Assembly: GCA_964427055.1 (NCBI GenBank)
Contig: CAYRSQ010000013.1
Span: 1-19,431, forward strand
Length of the DNA stretch: 19,431 nucleotides
Source of the DNA: CAYNTH01 sp964427055
Lineage (GTDB): Archaea > Aenigmatarchaeota > Aenigmatarchaeia > CG10238-14 > SCSR01
Direction of reading: 5' to 3'
Shown: positions 13,285 through 19,431 of the stretch, piece after piece
How positions within the stretch are numbered: position 1 is the first letter of the stretch
How the letters are laid out: every line of letters starts with the position of its first letter
Notes under the pieces: generated by a model
Database searches by the model: none
Seen by the model: the letters and a program-made list of their open reading frames with translations, nothing else
What the model was told of the DNA's origin: nothing
Translations under genes and position numbers: made by a program

Positions 13285-14277
13285 TCACGCGTTCCCGGGC
13301 TTCGGCGGAGGGCTGAGGCAGCACGTTTCCCCACTCGGGCAGCTGCCATATCCGGTCGTGTCGTCCTTGCCGCACGACTCCTTGCATTCCTGGCTGGTGT
13401 AGTCCTCGCACATCGCGGACGCCTTGCATATCCCCCCGTCGCACGCCATGCCGCCTGTGCACACGACATCTTCATAATTGCAATCTCCCCCTCCGCACGA
13501 GTACTCTCTCACCGAAGTGCCCATACACGAGTCTGTGTGTGTCCCGTCACCGTCAGTGCACGACCCTTTCACGTAGACGTTTACGCCAAGGTCCGTGTCC
13601 GTACATCCGACAGCCGCTGTCTTCTCCACGCAGCAGCACATGTCACAATCATCATAAGAATAGTCGCACTCGTACCCGGCTACGGAACATTCGGTAGGTG
13701 ATGCGCACTCGCCTGGACAGGACTCTCCCTCTGTCGGGATGGAGGTGCTGGTCGTTGATGGCGTATCTGCCTGTGCGCAACCGGCATCAGAAGAGCACTT
13801 CTCATCGGGCAGGCATCCGTCAGGCGTGCACATCCTCCAGTAATATCTTTCATCGCTGTCGCATCCGCTCTCGCCGCATCTTCCGGGATACCATCCGCTG
13901 CACGAGCATGTGCCCGGCACAGTCGAAGTTGTGGTGGTCGTTATCGGCACGGTCGAGCTTGTTGTAGTTGTCTCTAGCACAGAGCCGCACACGCAGCAGC
14001 ACGTGTCGCAGTCCGTTGATGACTTGCATGAATAATAACTGCCTTCGCACGTGGCCGAACATTCGGAAGCGCTCCACACGCAGTTCCCTCCTTCACTGAT
14101 GCAGCTGCTGTACGTGGCCATGTTGAGTATGTCGCCGAGCGGGACGGAGAACAGACCAGTGGGTCTGTGCCCGTAGAACATATCCCATATGTTGAACGCG
14201 CTGACGGGCTTCACGAGCATCGCGACTACAAAGAACAACACATATGCAGATATGACAATGGACTTCCTGTCTGTCAT
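13285..14277 (-). CDS. Secreted cysteine-rich surface protein with Thr-rich stalks
   Basis: A 330-residue protein with a signal peptide (1-27, ending KPVSA) and 40 cysteines (12 percent). Two related modules carry the ending DCDxCCCV: residues 59-97 and 187-216. A third Cys module lies at 124-167. Thr/Ser/Pro linkers at 103-122 and 171-182 look like O-glycosylated stalks. Residues about 224-285 (GCTDTDLGVNVYVKGSC ... CDGGICK) match a module I recall as common in DPANN and related archaeal secreted proteins. The even cysteine count fits full disulfide bonding outside the cell. It is the first gene of the operon leading to the JAMM surface protein, with an A/T-rich promoter at about 14300-14320. 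The function is unknown; adhesion or envelope structure is plausible. Confidence 0.8.
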   Translation of the reverse strand: MTDRKSIVISAYVLFFVVAMLVKPVSAFNIWDMFYGHRPTGLFSVPLGDILNMATYSSCISEGGNCVWSASECSATCEGSYYSCKSSTDCDTCCCVCGSVLETTTTSSTVPITTTTTSTVPGTCSCSGWYPGRCGESGCDSDERYYWRMCTPDGCLPDEKCSSDAGCAQADTPSTTSTSIPTEGESCPGECASPTECSVAGYECDYSYDDCDMCCCVEKTAAVGCTDTDLGVNVYVKGSCTDGDGTHTDSCMGTSVREYSCGGGDCNYEDVVCTGGMACDGGICKASAMCEDYTSQECKESCGKDDTTGYGSCPSGETCCLSPPPKPGNA

Positions 14278-14299
14278 TATAGAATATTTGGATAGGCAT

Positions 14300-14322
14300 A
14301 CAGAAATATTATTTTATTTAGC
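14300..14322. promoter_or_regulatory. Divergent promoter region of the surface locus
   Basis: The 61-base space between the ATGs at 14277 (minus) and 14339 (plus) is strongly A/T rich. TTTTATTTAG (14312-14321) is about 22 bases before the plus-strand ATG. AATATTTCTG on the minus strand (14301-14310) is centred about 28 bases before the minus-strand ATG. The lipoprotein and the Cys-rich operon probably share this control region. Confidence 0.55.
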
Positions 14323-14338
14323 CAACGTAATCTATATT

Positions 14339-15166
14339 ATGGACAAAGTTCATCTATTGCTCCTGCTTGTAGGTGCTTCCGTTTTCGTGAGCGGGTGCAC
14401 GACCATAGGCACGATTCCGTGCGCTTCAAACGACGGCTGTTCGGACGGGCAGTTCTGCGAGTTCACGGGATGCGGTTCCGCTGAGGGTGCCTGCATGGAC
14501 GTGCCGGAGGAATGCTATGCGGTGTACGAGCCGGAGTGCGGGTGCGACGGCAACACGTATTCGAATGACTGTTATAGGAGGATGTCGCAAGTTTCTTTCC
14601 AGTATGGAGGGGACTGCGCGAAATCACAATTGGAGCTCGAGGCATCGCACATGATAGACGTGCAGTTCTCCAACACGACCGACGTGTCGTACAAGTCGAG
14701 CCTGGTCATGCTACTGAACCACATGAACATGGGCGAATGGGTGACGGACGAGATACTCAGCGGAGTCAATGTCCCGTCCGACATGTTCGCTGCATTCGAG
14801 ACATACGGATTGAGCGACGACGTGATGATAGGATATGCGTCCGGCTACTCGAACGAGCGGGCGGCGTACTATGACACTTTTCTTGTCGACCCCGACTCGC
14901 AGGTCGTGGTGTTCGGAGACCAGGGCGAGGCGTTCGAGTACCTGAAAGTGACGATAAGTTCGGACAAACCAGCTATGGCCATACTCGACAATGGTGTCCA
15001 TTATGTCGTGGTCACAGGATACGATGAGGACAATGTGTACGTGAACGACCCGGCTGTCGGAAAGGCATCCATGGTCAACACGGAGTTCCTCGCAAGCTGG
15101 AGTACAGACGGTTCCTATTCATACGACACTCCGTTCCCAGGAAGGTTCGGGCTGATATGGTTCTAG
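14339..15166 (+). CDS. Lipoprotein: Kazal-type inhibitor domain plus C39-like papain fold lacking the catalytic cysteine
   Basis: A 275-residue protein. Residues 1-20 are a lipoprotein signal ending in lipobox VSG-C20. A short Cys module (C28, C34, C40, C45) leads into a Kazal domain at about 52-93 (C52, C59, C67, C69, C78, C93, with CGCDGNTYSNDC), a serine-protease inhibitor fold. Residues about 107-275 follow the peptidase C39/papain-like pattern: SLVMLLNHM for the helix after the nucleophile, H221 in GVHYVVVTGYD and D237 in VYVNDP. The nucleophile position holds S117 (codon TCG) instead of Cys, so this is a pseudo-peptidase or a serine variant. The start is fixed by the signal peptide and by TTTTATTTAG at 14312-14321. 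It sits divergently to the Cys-rich surface operon. Confidence 0.82.
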   Translation: MDKVHLLLLLVGASVFVSGCTTIGTIPCASNDGCSDGQFCEFTGCGSAEGACMDVPEECYAVYEPECGCDGNTYSNDCYRRMSQVSFQYGGDCAKSQLELEASHMIDVQFSNTTDVSYKSSLVMLLNHMNMGEWVTDEILSGVNVPSDMFAAFETYGLSDDVMIGYASGYSNERAAYYDTFLVDPDSQVVVFGDQGEAFEYLKVTISSDKPAMAILDNGVHYVVVTGYDEDNVYVNDPAVGKASMVNTEFLASWSTDGSYSYDTPFPGRFGLIWF

Positions 15167-15957
15167 TCCACGGCTCTTAGAAGAAGCTTCCCCCTTTGCC
15201 AGTCCCTTATCATGGAGACGCACGTCCTGTACCTGTCGACCGTCCCCCCTTTTTTCAGAAGGTTCCTGGCCTTGCCTATGTCATCTATTATCTCATCCGG
15301 GTCGTCTGTCTTGATGGATATCCCGTAATATTCTTCCAGCCTCTTCCTGTCTATGCGCAGGAACATGCCAATTATCTCCCTGGCCACGTCGTCCGGATTC
15401 TCCACCTTCGACGGGTCCAGCGCGCCTATGATTGCGTGCTTTATCTCGCTGTCCTCCCTGGTCAGCGGCAGTATCCCCGGGGTGTCTATCATCCTCACGC
15501 CAGGCGCTATCGTTATCCACTGGGATGTCCTGGTCTGGCCGGGCGTCGGGCCGGTGAGTGTCTTCTTCTTGCCTGACAGCGCGTTGGCCACGGACGACTT
15601 CCCCGTGTTCGGATATCCTATCACGCCGATAGTCAGGAAATCCTTGGACTCCCTCTTCCCTATCTCAAATATCTTCCTCCTCAGCGCCGCCACTCCGCGC
15701 CTCTTGTTCGCAGATACGGCCACGCACGGGTATTCCTTCTCTATGTCCCCCATGTACGACTTGAGGATGTTCTTCGGCACCAGGTCGGCCTTGTTCATGA
15801 CTATTATCATTCTCTTCCCGGAGGCATGCACCATCGCCTCCAGCTTCCTGTTCCTAGTGAGGTTGGGCATCCTGGCGTCCGCTATCTCTAGCACCACGTC
15901 CGATCCGTCTATGACCTTCCCGACCATCTCAAGGAAATTCCGCATCGACATAAGCAT
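15163..15957 (-). CDS. Circularly permuted GTPase of the YlqF/RbgA type
   Basis: A 264-residue protein with GTPase motifs in permuted order: G4 NKAD (55-58), G5 SAN (82-84), G1 GYPNTGKSS (114-122), G2 in GPTPGQTRT (136-144) and G3 DTPG (158-161). The N-terminal DVVLEIADARMP is the typical lead-in of YlqF/YRG proteins. Family knowledge: these enzymes act in large-subunit ribosome assembly. The C-terminal helical domain (about 180-264) has the YGI...RNLLKKGGT...R.D segment of the family. ATG 15957 is chosen because a TATA-like ATTATTAAAATAC lies at 15972-15985; the longer frame from 16062 crosses this promoter. Its stop overlaps that of the convergent lipoprotein gene (CTAG at 15163-15166). Confidence 0.88.
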   Translation of the reverse strand: MLMSMRNFLEMVGKVIDGSDVVLEIADARMPNLTRNRKLEAMVHASGKRMIIVMNKADLVPKNILKSYMGDIEKEYPCVAVSANKRRGVAALRRKIFEIGKRESKDFLTIGVIGYPNTGKSSVANALSGKKKTLTGPTPGQTRTSQWITIAPGVRMIDTPGILPLTREDSEIKHAIIGALDPSKVENPDDVAREIIGMFLRIDRKRLEEYYGISIKTDDPDEIIDDIGKARNLLKKGGTVDRYRTCVSMIRDWQRGKLLLRAVD

Positions 15958-16126
15958 TGATTGTGATTCCTGTATTTTAATAATATCATATGAAAGGATG
16001 GAGATGCGCATATCGATTGCGACAGGGCTCCCGTGTTCGTGTTCGCATGCATTGTCCCGCACGGCGCCTATTCATTGATGTACGCTTGCCCTTCTTTTCG
16101 CCAGCATCCGCTGAAGGTTCGCTGCG

Positions 16127-16468
16127 TCACGGATACAAAGGATCGGGGAGGAACAGTATCTCGTAGTCTGTCCCGTTCGCGCAGTCCACTATGACAGACC
16201 CCTCGGCACATTCGGCCTTGGGACTCAGTACGCCCCTGATTGCCTTGATGTAATCCGCGCTCACGACCTCGACGCTCGGCCCGTCCAGCCTGCTGTTCCT
16301 GTATACGCACGGCTTCCCTGCGTTCCTTGCGACTTCCATGACTGCATCCTTTATGGCTTTCGTGTCCGCCCCGGCTTCCTGGAAATCCACCGACCTTGTG
16401 TCGAGAGAGAAATAGACGCCTCCCGTCAGTTCGCATTCCTTCAGCATACGCTCGAAGAAACTATCCAT
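16127..16468 (-). CDS. Small hypothetical protein
   Basis: A 113-residue protein with a mixed alpha/beta look: MDSFFERMLKEC helix, GGVYFSLDTRSVDF strand, helix DTKAIKDAVMEVARNAG, strands PSVEVVSADY and EGSVIVDCANGTDYEILFL. No family is recognised and no membrane segment is seen. ATG 16468 is chosen because CTGATTTAAG (16491-16500, minus strand) is centred 27 bases upstream; the frame extends to 16600, but that part crosses this promoter and the end of the tRNA-binding gene. Confidence 0.65.
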   Translation of the reverse strand: MDSFFERMLKECELTGGVYFSLDTRSVDFQEAGADTKAIKDAVMEVARNAGKPCVYRNSRLDGPSVEVVSADYIKAIRGVLSPKAECAEGSVIVDCANGTDYEILFLPDPLYP

Positions 16469-16511
16469 AATAAGAATCAGCCTTATGAAACTTAAATCAG
16501 TTTCGAGTCCA

Positions 16512-16871
16512 CTAATGTATCCTGCTTCCTGGGTTGACTTCTTTCTGCGGGACCATGCAGATTGGCGTTTCCTCGCCACTTTCATCAACATTCTCCGCAC
16601 AAAATATCATGCACTGGGATTCAAAACCCATGAAGGTCTTCCGTTCAAGATTGATAATGAACATGTATTCATTGCCAACAAGGTCCTCTGGCTTGTACCA
16701 CTTCTTCAATCCGCTGACAGCCTGCAATGTCTGGTCGCCGAAATCGACATCCAATCTCAACAGACTCCTGGAGCCCTCTATCTCCTCCGCTTTCACTACC
16801 TTCCCTACGCGCAGGTCCAGCTTCGAGAACTCCTTGAAGGGGACCATAGTGGTATCTGTTTCTTCCGACAT
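16512..16871 (-). CDS. Free-standing tRNA-binding OB domain (MetRS beta-like)
   Basis: A 119-residue protein. Residues 11-119 follow the EMAPII/Arc1p/MetG C-terminal tRNA-binding OB fold: FSKLDLRVGKVVKAEEIEG, then LLRLDVDFG, QAVSGLKKWYKPEDLVG, FIINLERKTFMGFESQCMIF and a closing proline-glycine turn. In many bacteria this domain is fused to the C-terminus of MetRS; in archaea it is often separate, as here. The MetRS catalytic gene (17512-19050), about 640 bases away on the same strand, lacks the domain, so the two products probably work together in tRNA(Met) charging. ATG 16871 fits the TATA-like GACTTTTATGC centred 29 bases upstream; M10 (16844) is a weaker alternative. Confidence 0.88.
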   Translation of the reverse strand: MSEETDTTMVPFKEFSKLDLRVGKVVKAEEIEGSRSLLRLDVDFGDQTLQAVSGLKKWYKPEDLVGNEYMFIINLERKTFMGFESQCMIFCAENVDESGEETPICMVPQKEVNPGSRIH

Positions 16872-16894
16872 AGATAATGATTTAGAAAAACAAA

Positions 16895-16905
16895 GCATAA
16901 AAGTC
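16895..16905. promoter_or_regulatory. Single TATA element shared by two divergent leaderless genes
   Basis: GCATAAAAGTC lies in the 54-base gap between ATG 16871 (minus) and ATG 16926 (plus). Its centre (16900) is 26 bases before the plus-strand start and 29 before the minus-strand start, and no other TATA-like element in the gap suits either start, so one box may drive both genes. Confidence 0.55.
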
Positions 16906-16925
16906 TTGTTGTCGCAGTTCATTGT

Positions 16926-17489
16926 ATGCCTAGGAACGTCAAGCTGGTAGCCGGGTACGGCGTGCATTCGGTGCCCATGGGCAACGTGAGGAGTATACAC
17001 GACGGATGCGTCCACCAGAGGGCGATAGACGAGGGTGCGGACGACTTCGACGTGTACAAGGTGAACAAAGCCAACGGCCTGCTGAGGAAGGCAATGGACG
17101 ATAAGATGTTCCTGCCGCTCGGCCGCATAGACGATTTTGACATAATGCTGTCCTATTCCGAGCACGGCATAAGGGACGTGGACCTGGACGAGGACAGGAT
17201 GATGAACATAGCTCTGTGTCCGATGCCCTTCCGTCTGACTTACATAGTGGGCCTCTACCAGAATGCTAGGCAACCGCTTGCCCTTGTCAACGGATTGGAC
17301 GTGGACAAGAGGATAGTCGAGTGCTCCGCGGCTTACGGCGGAAACCTGTACGGAGGGAAATGCGGCATAAGGTACTCCCTCGAAGAGCTGGATGCCCTGC
17401 TGAAGCTGCCGATAGTGGACAGGTATAGGCCGGCAGGTCATTACGCTAGGATAAGGGAACCGTGGATATTGCCTGTGGCTTCCGTGTAG
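16926..17489 (+). CDS. Hypothetical protein divergent to the MetRS tRNA-binding gene
   Basis: A 187-residue soluble protein that I do not recognise. It begins with a strand and glycine turn (RNVKLVAGYGVHSVPMG), has an internal acidic stretch with DFDIMLSYSEHGIRDVDLDED, and a Gly/Tyr segment SAAYGGNLYGGKCGIRYS followed by a helix ELDALLKL. No nucleotide-binding, metal or membrane motif is certain. It lies between the two MetRS genes but on the opposite strand, and shares its apparent TATA box with the tRNA-binding gene, so co-expression with that gene is likely; a role in translation is only a guess. Confidence 0.7.
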   Translation: MPRNVKLVAGYGVHSVPMGNVRSIHDGCVHQRAIDEGADDFDVYKVNKANGLLRKAMDDKMFLPLGRIDDFDIMLSYSEHGIRDVDLDEDRMMNIALCPMPFRLTYIVGLYQNARQPLALVNGLDVDKRIVECSAAYGGNLYGGKCGIRYSLEELDALLKLPIVDRYRPAGHYARIREPWILPVASV

Positions 17490-17511
17490 TCATAACTATG
17501 AAGTTTAATAT

Positions 17512-19050
17512 TCACTCTATCTTCTTGAACAGGGGTTCGATTTCGCCGATCCTGTGTCCGTCTTCGAGAGTGAAGTTTTCCTTGAGACCGTGTTCCTGTA
17601 TAGTCTCCTTTATCGCAAGCTGCTTCCATAAAGCTTCGGAAGCGGACGGCGTGAACGGCCAGAACGCGACAGCCAGCGACTTCACTATGTTCGCAGCCAC
17701 GTACATGGTCGTCGCGCAGTCCTGCGGGTCGGACGACTTCGTCTCCCACGGCTGCTTCGACTGGAAGTAGCGGTTGCCTTCTGTGGCGAGCTCGAGCGCC
17801 GCCTGGAACGCGTCGCGTATGTCATACGATTCCATCGCCTTCTCCATCACGTACTTTGTCTCGGCGACCTTCTCCATGACCTTCTTCTCACCTTCGTCCA
17901 TCCTGTTCGGCTCCGGCACTGTGGAGTTGAAGTTCGCCTTCAGGAATGACAATACCCTGTAAACAAAATTGCCGAAGTTCGCTATCAATTCATTGTTGGT
18001 CTTCTCTATCAACCTGTCTTCGGAGAAGTCGCCGTCGTCGAACGTCGGTATCTCGTTCAGCAGGTAGTAGCGCAGGATGTCCGCCCCGTACTTGTCGACC
18101 AGTTCCATCGGGTCCACCACGTTCCCTAAGGACTTGCTCATCTTCTGCCCCTCCGATGTGACATAGCCGTGTATGAATATCGTTTTCGGCACATCAAGGC
18201 CTGCAGACAGCAGCATGGCGGGCCAGTAGATCGAATGGAATCGGTTGATGCCTTTCCCTATCACATGGGCGTCGCATGGCCAGTACTTCTTGAACTGCTT
18301 CTTGTCAAAGCCGTAGCCGATTCCGGTTATATAGCACGCCAAGGCGTCAAACCAGACGTAGATTATCTGCGACTCGTCGCCCGGCACGGGTATACCCCAT
18401 CCTTTTGCGCGTTCGACCGACCGCGATATGGAGAAGTCTTCTAATCCTTCGCTGATAAATGCAAGCGTCTCGTTCCTCCTCTTCTCGGGTATGACCCTTA
18501 TCTCCCCGTTCTCTATCTTCTCCTTGATGATGTCTTGGTACTTTGACAGCCTGAAGAAGTAGTTCTCCTCCTCGACTGTCTCGGGCTCCTTGTTGTGCTC
18601 CGGGCACTTGCCGTCGACCAGCTCGCTCTCCTTGTAGAATGATTCGCAGCCAACGCAGTATAGTCCTTTGTATTTCTTCTTGTATATGTCGCCGTTCCTG
18701 TCGCACAGCTTCCACAGTTCATGCACGCCGGGCAAGTGCTCCTCCTTCGAGGACGACTTTCGGAAAATATCATAGGACAGTCCGATCCTGTCTGCGAATT
18801 CCTTGAATATCGATGCGTTGTGGTCGCACAGCTGCTGTGCGGTGATGCCCTCCTTCTCGGCTGCCTGCACGTTCTTCAGGCTGTTCTCGTCCGCGCCTGT
18901 CGTCAGGAAAACGTCCTTTCCTAACAGCTTCTGGAACCTCGCTATCGCGTCTGTCTGCGCGAACTCCAGAGCGTGGCCTATGTGCGGGGCGGCATTGACG
19001 TACGGTATCGCCGTCGTTATGTAGAACTTTTCGTTTGCGACTTCGTCCAC
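17512..19050 (-). CDS. metG: Methionyl-tRNA synthetase, catalytic subunit
   Basis: A 512-residue class I synthetase. The signature HIGH is intact (H23-I-G-H26) in PYVNAAPHIGHALEF; the zinc knuckle uses C132, C135, C149 and H152; WFDAL is at 233-237; KMSKS is at 303-307, followed by GNVVDPMELVDKYGADILRYYLL. The anticodon-binding helical domain spans about 345-512, and there is no C-terminal tRNA-binding domain, which is encoded separately at 16512-16871. The knuckle count and KMSKS context look more like bacterial/CPR MetRS than the two-knuckle archaeal type. The usual GTDEHG segment reads GADENS (52-57). The start is GTG 19050, because an in-frame TAA lies two codons upstream. It attaches methionine to tRNA(Met) in the cytoplasm. 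Confidence 0.95.
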   Translation of the reverse strand: MDEVANEKFYITTAIPYVNAAPHIGHALEFAQTDAIARFQKLLGKDVFLTTGADENSLKNVQAAEKEGITAQQLCDHNASIFKEFADRIGLSYDIFRKSSSKEEHLPGVHELWKLCDRNGDIYKKKYKGLYCVGCESFYKESELVDGKCPEHNKEPETVEEENYFFRLSKYQDIIKEKIENGEIRVIPEKRRNETLAFISEGLEDFSISRSVERAKGWGIPVPGDESQIIYVWFDALACYITGIGYGFDKKQFKKYWPCDAHVIGKGINRFHSIYWPAMLLSAGLDVPKTIFIHGYVTSEGQKMSKSLGNVVDPMELVDKYGADILRYYLLNEIPTFDDGDFSEDRLIEKTNNELIANFGNFVYRVLSFLKANFNSTVPEPNRMDEGEKKVMEKVAETKYVMEKAMESYDIRDAFQAALELATEGNRYFQSKQPWETKSSDPQDCATTMYVAANIVKSLAVAFWPFTPSASEALWKQLAIKETIQEHGLKENFTLEDGHRIGEIEPLFKKIE

Positions 19051-19072
19051 CTCTTACTAAGATATTTACTCT

Positions 19073-19101
19073 CCGAACTGATTTAAGTTTTTAAGGTTCG
19101 G
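19073..19101 (-). promoter_or_regulatory. metG promoter region flanked by an inverted repeat
   Basis: CCGAAC (19073-19078) and GTTCGG (19096-19101) form a perfect 6-base inverted repeat around a TATA-rich core that also holds two direct copies of TTTAAG (19082-19087 and 19090-19095). It lies 23-51 bases before the GTG start of metG. A regulator dimer bound here would cover the TATA box; alternatively it is chance symmetry. Confidence 0.45.
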
Positions 19102-19144
19102 TGCCCGCCGGGAGCACTCTTAACTTGTCCTAGTGTTCGTATCC

Positions 19145-19345
19145 TTAATCCTTTGTATATTCATCTGGATATACAAACATTCCGAGTAACACGAAAAGAC
19201 CACCTACAAGAACTCCTATTGCAGAGCTTAGTAATGATGCTCCTCCTATGCCATATGCTACTGTAGAACCTCCAACGATTCCACATCCGACTCGATTGAA
19301 AAACGAGCCCGTTACTCTTTTGAATATAGTTTCTCTTGTTACCAT
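19145..19345 (-). CDS. Small glycine-rich membrane protein
   Basis: This is a 66-residue protein with a basic N-terminus (VTRETIFKRVTGSFFNR) and a hydrophobic, glycine-rich stretch (about 20-57) that can form two short membrane helices or one glycine-zipper hairpin, ending in YPDEYTKD. The start at ATG 19345 is decided by a perfect Shine-Dalgarno GGTGAT at 19349-19354; a TTG seven codons upstream is unlikely. A TATA-like AAATATATAAAC at 19381-19392 gives a short leader that includes the site. Codons end mostly in A or T, unlike the G/C-ending codons of the rest of the window, which suggests recent transfer or a different genomic neighbourhood. The function is unknown. Confidence 0.65.
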   Translation of the reverse strand: MVTRETIFKRVTGSFFNRVGCGIVGGSTVAYGIGGASLLSSAIGVLVGGLFVLLGMFVYPDEYTKD

Positions 19346-19348
19346 GAT

Positions 19349-19354
19349 ATCACC
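19349..19354 (-). promoter_or_regulatory. Shine-Dalgarno site deciding the start at 19345
   Basis: GGTGAT on the minus strand, three bases before ATG 19345, complements the 16S rRNA 3' end. It is one of the few non-operon genes here with a leader, in contrast to the leaderless majority. Confidence 0.65.
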
Positions 19355-19431
19355 AACATAATTCAAAATATTTAGTCTATGTTTATATATTTCACGTTAT
19401 TTTACGAACGCCTAGACAACTTTTAGGTTCT

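Noticed and set aside
16872..17441. Long minus-strand frame extending the tRNA-binding domain gene to 17441
   Set aside because: The added part lies opposite the 187-residue gene, has shadow-like composition (many H, V, Q), and crosses the shared TATA box; the OB domain begins at ATG 16871.
19102..19118. GTGC...GCAC hairpin as a possible structured RNA or terminator
   Set aside because: Only four to six pairs with a bulge; no conserved RNA features and no T-run.
1..19431. tRNA, rRNA, CRISPR array or transposase
   Set aside because: I found no cloverleaf-type segment, no regularly spaced repeats with unique spacers and no transposase-like reading frame in any frame.

Overview
The window reads as archaeal chromosome. 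Evidence includes a TFB-type transcription factor with an N-terminal zinc ribbon, two stand-alone RAM (Lrp/AsnC ligand-binding) proteins, an AbrB/RelE toxin-antitoxin pair, and a methionyl-tRNA synthetase whose tRNA-binding OB domain is a separate gene. Most genes also have an A/T-rich TATA-like element centred about 25-29 bases before the start codon, the arrangement expected of leaderless archaeal transcripts; genes inside operons instead show Shine-Dalgarno matches. Compact spacing, a cysteine-rich secretome with Thr-rich stalks and many orphan small proteins resemble small-genome (DPANN-type) archaea. That placement is an inference and I cannot name a lineage.

Layout. 1-282: start of a NUDIX hydrolase, cut by the window edge. 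351-950: AbrB-RelE operon with a palindromic operator. 1059-3690: orphan proteins, a small membrane protein and a TrmB-like winged-helix protein. 3745-4651: two tandem RAM proteins with near-identical promoters and a two-helix membrane protein. 4729-5250: a membrane-anchored winged-helix protein, followed by a 21-bp (about 10.5-bp half-unit) degenerate repeat. 5434-6179: operon of two half-ferritin-like proteins and a MazG-like pyrophosphohydrolase. 6193-7830: an unusually long TFB that appears to carry four cyclin folds. 7912-9346: GNAT acetyltransferase, an orphan, and a membrane-anchored lysine-methyltransferase-like enzyme.

9428-15166 is a cell-surface locus. A three-gene minus-strand operon encodes a 40-cysteine secreted protein, a single-pass membrane protein and a 1134-residue surface protein with a perfect JAMM metalloprotease signature. 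Divergent to it is a lipoprotein with a Kazal inhibitor domain and a C39-like papain fold whose catalytic cysteine appears to be serine.

15163-19050 holds a circularly permuted GTPase, orphans, the MetRS tRNA-binding subunit and the MetRS catalytic subunit. 19145-19345 is a small, A/T-rich membrane protein gene that differs in composition from its neighbours.

The strongest candidates for something undescribed are the four-cyclin TFB, the extracytoplasmic JAMM/Cys-rich/Kazal surface locus, the split half-ferritin pair, and the helically phased repeat array. I saw no rRNA, tRNA, CRISPR array or insertion sequence. No gene-free stretch exceeds 300 bases; the largest are about 183 bases (5251-5433) and 169 bases (15958-16126).
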